Positions 1 to 4,592 of a stretch of 6,275 bases of DNA are shown one piece after another. The stretch comes from Planctomycetaceae bacterium UBA2972 (GTDB lineage: Bacteria; Planctomycetota; Planctomycetia; Pirellulales; Pirellulaceae). The position numbers and the translations under genes were made by a program. The stretch spans positions 1 to 6,275 of the forward strand of contig DEAW01000247.1 in the NCBI GenBank assembly GCA_002348315.1, given 5' to 3'. Within the stretch, counting starts at the first letter, position 1; every line of letters begins with the position of its first letter. Under the pieces are notes generated by a model that searched no databases, was not told the DNA's origin, and worked only from the letters and a program-made list of their open reading frames with translations.

Positions 1-1
1 G

Positions 2-40
2 CTGCTGCAATTAAAGGAAGTCGCCATTTCAAAGCCTTAG
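2..40 (+). CDS. Possible 3' end of a truncated gene (last 12 codons)
   Basis: One + strand frame is open from the left edge and stops at TAG 38-40, one base before the stop of the convergent GH43 gene. It reads LLQLKEVAISKP. This fits the last residues of the C-terminal sandwich module of the esterase at 1479-3158 (VRLMELTLSE against LQLKEVAISK: L, E and S identical, most others conservative), so it could be the tail of another planctomycete hydrolase or sulfatase with that module. Twelve residues are far too few to be sure. The competing reading is a - strand start, ATG at 24-26 with AAGG seven bases upstream, giving MATSFNCSS, 15 bases after the GH43 stop. The two readings overlap and probably at most one is real. 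Confidence 0.28.
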   Translation: MLQLKEVAISKP

Positions 41-41
41 A

Positions 42-1364
42 TCAATTCGTAATTCGCTTGGAACCTTCGATAATAGTTCCATTCTGATTCTTACCATAAT
101 ATGATTTTCCATCACGGCTCAATGTCACTTCGTCAACCCACGCACCATTCGGGGCTTGCGGGTCAAGCCACTTCATTATCAGCTTACGACCATCGACCTT
201 CCAATAGGATTCCCCTGCTGTACCTGAAATCTCCCCCGAAACTTCAAAAAAGATGTGGTACGTATCCTGTTTGTTCACTAAATGAGCCCAAGCTCCAACT
301 AAGGGAGAAAGTTCTTTTTTATTTCGTTGAGCCGCCACCGGATCTCGCAATGGATTTCCTACTGTAAACCACCCATCCTTCGTCCAGGTTACAGGCCGTA
401 CCTGAAGGATCCTCCCTTTCCGAACCTGATTGGCATCGTAAACGTGATGTACCAGGAAGTCTCCCTTTCGGCTTTGTAAAAAACTATTATGCCCCGGGCC
501 TCGCCATCGCACATCACTAGCAAGCACCACTTCACCACCACCTTCATTCATCGATACCCCCTGGCGATCGACAAATGACCCCAACGGACTTTTACTGCGG
601 CCGACTACCACTTTATACGTACTGTCTTTACCTGCACAGCAAAAGTCCCACGAAGCCATGAGGTAGTAATACTCGCCATGTCGCACTACAAATGGAGCTT
701 CAATATTGGTCGGAAAGCCAGTTGAGGTCCGCTGTGCCAATCCCACGTAATCATCCTTGCCGGGAAACGGCTTGCCTGTTGTCGGATCAATTTCAATCCC
801 TTTAATTCCCGTCCAGTAGGATCCCCAATAGAGGTATGCCTTACCGTCGGAATCCGCAAAAACCGCCGGATCAATCGCATTGTAATCACTCGTTTCAGCA
901 AATGACTCGACAACTAATCCATGGTCCTCCCAACCATACTCCTTGTCTTGCGGATCCACCGATTTTGTTGACGCAACGCCAATGACGCTCCTTTGACTAC
1001 CAAATGTTGAAACACTGTAATAAAGGAAATACCGATCATTCATAAACTGAATGTCCGGGGCCCAGATTCCATCACAACCAGGAATTGCCTTTTCTGCCCA
1101 TGCTGGTACATGTTGCTCAAAAACACGCCCAATCGGTTTCCAGTCACGCAAATCCGTGCTGTGAAACACTTTAACACCATGACCGGTGGTGTAGACGTAA
1201 TATCCAGACCCATTTTTCGCTTCGATGATCGCTGGATCCGGCATGCCTGACCGCAAGGCTTCCAGCGAAGTCGCGTCATACTCGTCAGACGTCTGTGCGT
1301 AGCACACACTGCTACAAAGCAAGGCAACTGCAAACACCAAAGGAACTACCAAAGTACGAATCAA
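42..1364 (-). CDS. Secreted GH43 family glycosidase, probable endo-alpha-1,5-L-arabinanase
   Basis: Predicted to hydrolyse alpha-1,5-arabinan outside the cytoplasm. Numbering is from the TTG at 1362-1364 (440 aa). Residues 1-23 form a signal peptide (MIRTLVVPLVFAVALLCSS, cut after CYA, before QT); no good lipobox is present. The five-bladed beta-propeller spans about 35-340. It shows the GH43 catalytic set: base D43 in MPDPAI, pKa-setting D165 in DYNAIDP, acid E222 in NIEAPF. The GPGH motif (H292) probably lies at the central metal site. IWAPD, YYSVSTFGS, DFCCAGKDSTY and WGSYWTGIK are typical of the endo-arabinanase branch. About 350-440 is a small beta-rich domain (LVGAWAH, then WVDEVTLSRDGKSYYGKNQNG) that looks lipocalin-like or carbohydrate-binding. 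Start choice: the frame has no early ATG. It extends to a TTG at 1425-1427, but that adds 21 residues before the signal peptide and lacks a ribosome site, whereas TTG 1364 has GGAG nine bases upstream. Arabinan rather than xylan as substrate is inferred from motifs. Confidence 0.9.
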   Translation of the reverse strand: MIRTLVVPLVFAVALLCSSVCYAQTSDEYDATSLEALRSGMPDPAIIEAKNGSGYYVYTTGHGVKVFHSTDLRDWKPIGRVFEQHVPAWAEKAIPGCDGIWAPDIQFMNDRYFLYYSVSTFGSQRSVIGVASTKSVDPQDKEYGWEDHGLVVESFAETSDYNAIDPAVFADSDGKAYLYWGSYWTGIKGIEIDPTTGKPFPGKDDYVGLAQRTSTGFPTNIEAPFVVRHGEYYYLMASWDFCCAGKDSTYKVVVGRSKSPLGSFVDRQGVSMNEGGGEVVLASDVRWRGPGHNSFLQSRKGDFLVHHVYDANQVRKGRILQVRPVTWTKDGWFTVGNPLRDPVAAQRNKKELSPLVGAWAHLVNKQDTYHIFFEVSGEISGTAGESYWKVDGRKLIMKWLDPQAPNGAWVDEVTLSRDGKSYYGKNQNGTIIEGSKRITN

Positions 1365-1373
1365 AACAGCTTT

Positions 1374-1377
1374 CTCC
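1374..1377 (-). promoter_or_regulatory. Ribosome binding site deciding the GH43 start
   Basis: On the - strand this reads GGAG, nine bases before the TTG at 1362-1364. Translation from there begins exactly with a compact signal peptide (M-I-R-T plus a hydrophobic stretch). The upstream TTG at 1427 has no comparable purine-rich tract. Confidence 0.5.
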
Positions 1378-1412
1378 AGAATTCTTTTCGTTAACCACGA
1401 TCCAGTTCCCCT

Positions 1413-1424
1413 GTAGTATACTAC
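1413..1424. promoter_or_regulatory. Perfect 12-bp palindrome, candidate operator
   Basis: GTAGTATACTAC is identical to its reverse complement. Its centre lies about 54 bp from the GH43 start and 60 bp from the esterase start, so near the middle of the divergent spacer. A dimeric regulator bound here could control both genes. It also contains TATACT on both strands and may instead form part of overlapping -10 elements. That it is an operator is inference. Confidence 0.4.
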
Positions 1425-1432
1425 CAACGTTG
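1425..1432. promoter_or_regulatory. Perfect 8-bp palindrome CAACGTTG abutting the first
   Basis: CAACGTTG begins on the base after the 12-bp palindrome and has the central CG dyad seen in many LacI-family operators. Eight-base palindromes are common by chance; the interest lies in its contiguity with the longer one. A partial ACGT repeat follows at 1435-1438. Confidence 0.25.
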
Positions 1433-1478
1433 AACGTCCACATTGCTACTCTTCGATATCTCCTTCGGGACATCCTCC

Positions 1479-3158
1479 ATGACCATTCCAACTCCTCTCC
1501 ATACGTTGTTTTGCCTAAGCGTTTTTTTGTATACGCTCTCCGTCCCTGAAATAATAAAGGCCCAACCGCCCCAGCAGCTACGGCAGTCGGTTAACAAAGA
1601 ACTTACTGCTCGAGGCCTCTCTCAAAAACCGGCAGCTTCAGTCGTTGCCACCATCGACAAAGTCACTCTGCATGAAAATGTAACTTACGCTGACCTCGGA
1701 GACCGCAAGTTACGCATGGACATCTACCAACCCCGGCAATCAGGCCTTAAACCAGCGATCCTGGTCGTTCATGGTGGTGGATGGTTTAAAGGCAACAAAG
1801 AAAAATTCCGGCCACTCGCTCGATACTTAGCTCAATACGGATTCGTGACAGCCGCCATCGAGTATCGCCTTGCCGGCGAAGCAATTTTCCCAGCAGCCGT
1901 CCAGGACTGCAATACCGCCACACGTTTTTTACGTAAGCATGCCGCAAAATACGACATCGACCCCAAACGCATTGGAGCCATTGGTGGTTCTGCCGGTGGT
2001 CACTTAGTAGGCCTCATGGCCACTTCCAACGGAAATCCTGAATTGCTCGGCACCATTTACGCCGATTACTCAAGCACGATTCAGTCTGCTGTCGTCCTCG
2101 CCGGCCCACTTGACTTGATTACAGGTCCGGTCGCAGAGCGTAGTCGACAAACTCCTGACGAATCCAACTCCAACCGATGGCTTGGCAAGACGCTCGATGA
2201 TGCACCTGAACTGCACAAACTTGCATCGCCTCTTTATCGTATCAACAAGTCCACTCCCCCCATCCATTTTCTATTGGGTGAGCATGATTCACCACAACGC
2301 AATCTGCCAGCTCGAAAATTGCTTCACGACATGGAGACACGAAGCCAATTACACGTTTACCGATTTGGAATGCATGGCTGTTGGAATCAGGCTCCCTGGA
2401 TCCGTCCACTAGCAGATGATGCTGCACGCCTTTTTGCACACGACTTAGAATCCACGCTACTCCTTCGCAACCTGCAACATGGCGATTCTCTAACGAATAT
2501 TACCAATCACCACTCGCACCTCCTACTTAGCGACCTGGCAATCGACAACGGAAAGATCTCCGTGCCACGCTATCATTCACGGATCGGGCTGACCTACGTC
2601 AAAGGCGATCCCGAAAAAAAACCACTTCGAGTCGTTCCGGAGATCGAATACTGGGACATTCATCTCCCTGCAGACATTGCACCTGATGCTGAAATCTTCA
2701 TGGAATTACTCGATCCACCTGTACTCGGCGCATTACCCAGTGTCGTCGCACAACAGGGTGCATCCCCTATCCACCTCAACGCACACTTTGCTGAAACCTA
2801 TGGCGAAAAACTGAGATTTGAACCTCAACCGCACAAGAACACGATTGGGTATTGGGTCAATCCAGAGGACTGGTGTCGTTGGCGAATCTACGTGGAAACG
2901 CCAGGCACCTACGAATTAACCATCCATCAGGGTTGTGGGAAAGGACATGGCGGCAGCCTTGTAGCCATCAAATCGAACGAGCAAACGATCGAATTCACCG
3001 TTGAGGACACCGGTCATTTCCAAAACTTCAAACCCCGTATGATTGGCAAATTCAAGTTTGATGCACCTGGTGCTTACAACGTCGATATCCGTCCGATCCG
3101 GAAAGCCAAGGTTGCCATTATGGACGTCCGCCTGATGGAATTAACATTAAGCGAGTAA
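1479..3158 (+). CDS. Secreted alpha/beta hydrolase (acyl esterase) with C-terminal sandwich module
   Basis: Predicted serine esterase, probably removing acetyl or other acyl groups from polysaccharides. Numbering is from ATG 1479 (559 aa). Residues 1-28 are a signal peptide (MTIPTPLHTLFCLSVFLY, cut after IIKA, before QPP). The hydrolase domain (about 58-325) has oxyanion loop HGGGW at 98-102, nucleophile S171 in GGSAGGH, acid D270 in GEHDSP and H299 in GMHGCW, so the triad is complete. This is the BD-FAE/Aes-like esterase-lipase pattern. Residues about 330-425 are not recognised. About 429-557 is a beta-sandwich module (TIGYWVNPEDWCRWRI, GCGKGHGG, VEDTGHFQNF, VAIMDVRLME) often found at the end of planctomycete sulfatases and hydrolases and probably sugar-binding. 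The frame extends to TTG 1443, but ATG 1479 gives the clean signal peptide and follows a weak GGGA at 1467-1470. Divergent from the GH43 gene; its end overlaps the DUF1501 gene by 12 bases. Substrate is unknown. Confidence 0.88.
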   Translation: MTIPTPLHTLFCLSVFLYTLSVPEIIKAQPPQQLRQSVNKELTARGLSQKPAASVVATIDKVTLHENVTYADLGDRKLRMDIYQPRQSGLKPAILVVHGGGWFKGNKEKFRPLARYLAQYGFVTAAIEYRLAGEAIFPAAVQDCNTATRFLRKHAAKYDIDPKRIGAIGGSAGGHLVGLMATSNGNPELLGTIYADYSSTIQSAVVLAGPLDLITGPVAERSRQTPDESNSNRWLGKTLDDAPELHKLASPLYRINKSTPPIHFLLGEHDSPQRNLPARKLLHDMETRSQLHVYRFGMHGCWNQAPWIRPLADDAARLFAHDLESTLLLRNLQHGDSLTNITNHHSHLLLSDLAIDNGKISVPRYHSRIGLTYVKGDPEKKPLRVVPEIEYWDIHLPADIAPDAEIFMELLDPPVLGALPSVVAQQGASPIHLNAHFAETYGEKLRFEPQPHKNTIGYWVNPEDWCRWRIYVETPGTYELTIHQGCGKGHGGSLVAIKSNEQTIEFTVEDTGHFQNFKPRMIGKFKFDAPGAYNVDIRPIRKAKVAIMDVRLMELTLSE

Positions 3159-4520
3159 CTCATGAATCGGTGAACCGATCACGAGAGAATGCGGACGTTG
3201 GCTTCCGTCATAGAGTCGAGTTTCCGGATCGACACCCAACAAGTGGTAGATCGTTGCCGCCATATCCGCTGGATCTCGAGGATGTTCCAACGGGTACGCA
3301 GCGGACTTGTCTGACTTCCCAAAGACGGCTCCCCCCTGCACTCCGGCACCCGCTAATGCCAACGAATAGACATAAGGCCAGTGGTCCCGACCTCGATTCT
3401 TATTGATTATCGGGGTCCGCCCGAATTCAGCGTTAATCACCACCAGCGTATCTTCGAGCATGCCACGCTGATCTAAATCATGAATCAATGCAGCCGCCGA
3501 TTCGTCCAATGTTGGCCCCAGACTTTCTTTCATTTTTTTAGCGTTTTCACTATGCGTGTCCCATGATCCTGATGGAGTGTGACAATAGCTGATATTAACC
3601 ATCGGCACACCTGCCTCGGCCAGCCTGCGTGCTAATAAACAACGCTGTCCAAATTCCGTCTTCCCATAGGCTTCACGAACAACCTGCGGCTCTTTCGAAA
3701 GATCAAAAGCTGCCTTAGTACGCTGGCTTGCCAACAAGGACACCGCGCGTTCAAAGTAAGGAGCAAGACGTTGAGCTTCCCCCTGCTTCTCTAAATCACT
3801 GGTAAAAGAATTGAATTGTTTTCTTAAATTGGCTCTGTCTGTGAGACGCAGCCCATCAAGACCTCCGGGATTTTGCAACGCTTCAATCTCAACATCGGCT
3901 TTCCGCAATGATTGATCGACCACAAAACTGGAATGCCCTCCACCCAGAAATCCCGGCGTTTGACCATGCAGTGTTGTACCATTGCCCCTGCGCATCAATG
4001 GACCAATCCGAACCCAGGCAGGCAAACTGTTTTGGCTGCCTTGTAGATGATCAAGCACTGCACCGAATGGAGGAAAATCTGTCTCGCTCGGTGGAAAATC
4101 TCCCGATTTACCATTTGGCCCGTGCTTGTGACCGGTCTGAGCCGGTAAACACGCCTGAACATGATTGGTGTTATCATGTGTCATACTGCGAACAATCGCA
4201 AGTTTATCGGCTTGTTTCGCCAACGCTGGAAGAAGCTCGCAGAATTGAGTCCCCGGAACACTCGTCGAGATTGCTCCGTAAGGGCCACGCACGTCAACCG
4301 GGCCGTTTGGTTTCGGATCGAAGGTCTCCTGTTGCGGATGCCCACCGTGCAAAAACATCATGATGACCTGTTTGGCTTTACCAAACGTCTGCCCCGACGC
4401 CGCCGAGGCTCTGTGATTCAGAAGATCTGACAGACTCAACCCCATCCCCATCAGACCTCCGACGCGCAACACGTCCCGGCGGTGGAACTTCGATCGATGT
4501 TCTGTTGGCGTCCCGGTCAT
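3147..4520 (-). CDS. DUF1501 family protein, Tat-exported, sulfatase-like superfamily
   Basis: 457 aa from ATG 4518-4520. The leader carries a twin-arginine motif (HRRDVLRVGGLMGMGLSLSDLL, R14-R15) and a likely cut after ASA (about residue 40), so the folded protein is expected outside the inner membrane. The rest is one DUF1501 domain (about 48-450), related to alkaline phosphatases and sulfatases. Visible family motifs are HGGHPQQETFDPKP (58-71), SMTHDNTNH (112-120), WDTH (320-323), AEFGRTP (364-370), GRDHWP (377-382) and the tail LGVDPETRLYDGSQRPH (428-444). The histidines and acidic residues in these are the likely metal ligands. The family has no firmly established reaction. Planctomycete DUF1501 genes usually sit beside a DUF1549/DUF1553 cytochrome-like gene; here the upstream same-strand neighbour is an alpha/beta hydrolase 72 bp away. 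Length is normal and no disruption is seen. The ribosome site is weak. Confidence 0.93.
   Translation of the reverse strand: MTGTPTEHRSKFHRRDVLRVGGLMGMGLSLSDLLNHRASAASGQTFGKAKQVIMMFLHGGHPQQETFDPKPNGPVDVRGPYGAISTSVPGTQFCELLPALAKQADKLAIVRSMTHDNTNHVQACLPAQTGHKHGPNGKSGDFPPSETDFPPFGAVLDHLQGSQNSLPAWVRIGPLMRRGNGTTLHGQTPGFLGGGHSSFVVDQSLRKADVEIEALQNPGGLDGLRLTDRANLRKQFNSFTSDLEKQGEAQRLAPYFERAVSLLASQRTKAAFDLSKEPQVVREAYGKTEFGQRCLLARRLAEAGVPMVNISYCHTPSGSWDTHSENAKKMKESLGPTLDESAAALIHDLDQRGMLEDTLVVINAEFGRTPIINKNRGRDHWPYVYSLALAGAGVQGGAVFGKSDKSAAYPLEHPRDPADMAATIYHLLGVDPETRLYDGSQRPHSLVIGSPIHELLA
3166..3179. terminator. Short hairpin at the convergent gene junction (weak terminator candidate)
   Basis: ATCGGT-GA-ACCGAT is a perfect inverted repeat, foldable as a 5-bp stem with a TGAA loop. 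It begins eight bases after the esterase stop and lies inside the last codons of the DUF1501 gene. No T-run follows on either strand, so it is not a classic intrinsic terminator. It could slow polymerase or protect the 3' end of the esterase mRNA. Confidence 0.25.
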
Positions 4521-4555
4521 TTCAATACTCTAAGGCTGCTTAATGTGCATCTATT

Positions 4556-4583
4556 AAAATAGTAGTCAAGTTGCTCCTGCCAA
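4556..4583 (-). promoter_or_regulatory. Weak sigma-70-like promoter candidate for the DUF1501 gene
   Basis: On the - strand TTGGCA (4578-4583; five of six bases of TTGACA) is followed after 16 bp by TATTTT (4556-4561; four of six of TATAAT). A second -35-like TTGACT lies at 4564-4569 but has no good -10 partner. If used, this would let the DUF1501 gene be transcribed apart from the hydrolase. Matches of this quality arise by chance in AT-rich spacers. Confidence 0.22.
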
Positions 4584-4592
4584 GTAAAGCAA
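4571..4592 (-). repeat. Small inverted repeat just after the hydrolase stop codon
   Basis: TTGCT (4571-4575) and AGCAA (4588-4592) are complementary arms around a 12-base loop, immediately downstream of the TGA at 4593-4595. The stem is only 5 bp and AT-rich, and no U-run follows, so it is a poor terminator and may be chance. Confidence 0.15.

Larger units (their letters stand above)
1365..1478. promoter_or_regulatory. Divergent intergenic control region of GH43 and esterase genes
   Basis: This 114-bp spacer separates the two outward-facing secreted-hydrolase genes, so both promoters should lie here. A TATACT hexamer (one mismatch from the sigma-70 -10 consensus) occurs on both strands inside a palindrome, at 1417-1422 (+) and 1415-1420 (-). 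No convincing -35 hexamer sits at the right distance on either strand, so the promoters are not assigned. The extent depends on the start choices made for both genes. Confidence 0.5.
4521..4592 (-). other. Spacer between double hydrolase and DUF1501 genes
   Basis: These 72 bp separate two same-strand genes. The stretch is AT-richer than the genes around it. It could be an operon spacer or hold a separate DUF1501 promoter. It is too long for translational coupling. No strong ribosome site precedes the DUF1501 ATG; the nearest is a weak GAG about ten bases upstream. Confidence 0.5.

Noticed and set aside
1296..1364. Lipoprotein signal (ALLC or SSVC) in the GH43 leader
   Set aside because: Neither cysteine has the small residue (G, A or S) expected at the preceding position, while CYA/QT is a good ordinary cleavage site.
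1443..1478. TTG at 1443 as the esterase start
   Set aside because: It adds 12 residues (MLLFDISFGTSS) before a typical signal peptide; ATG 1479 gives a normal signal peptide length.
1295..1549. Open frame of 84 codons on the + strand spanning the GH43 start and divergent spacer
   Set aside because: It overlaps the GH43 signal peptide antisense and the esterase start out of frame, shows no recognisable domain, and lies across the presumed control region.
4131..4151. CLPAQTG in the DUF1501 protein (C124) as a formylglycine sulfatase signature
   Set aside because: The signature needs C/S-x-P-x-R; here Q replaces R and the spacing to TG is too short. It fits the normal DUF1501 pattern around HxxxxxxxxxTG instead.
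3908..4363. Open frame of 151 codons on the + strand
   Set aside because: It lies wholly antisense to the DUF1501 gene, whose family motifs are intact; the translation has no domain-like pattern and is a shadow frame.
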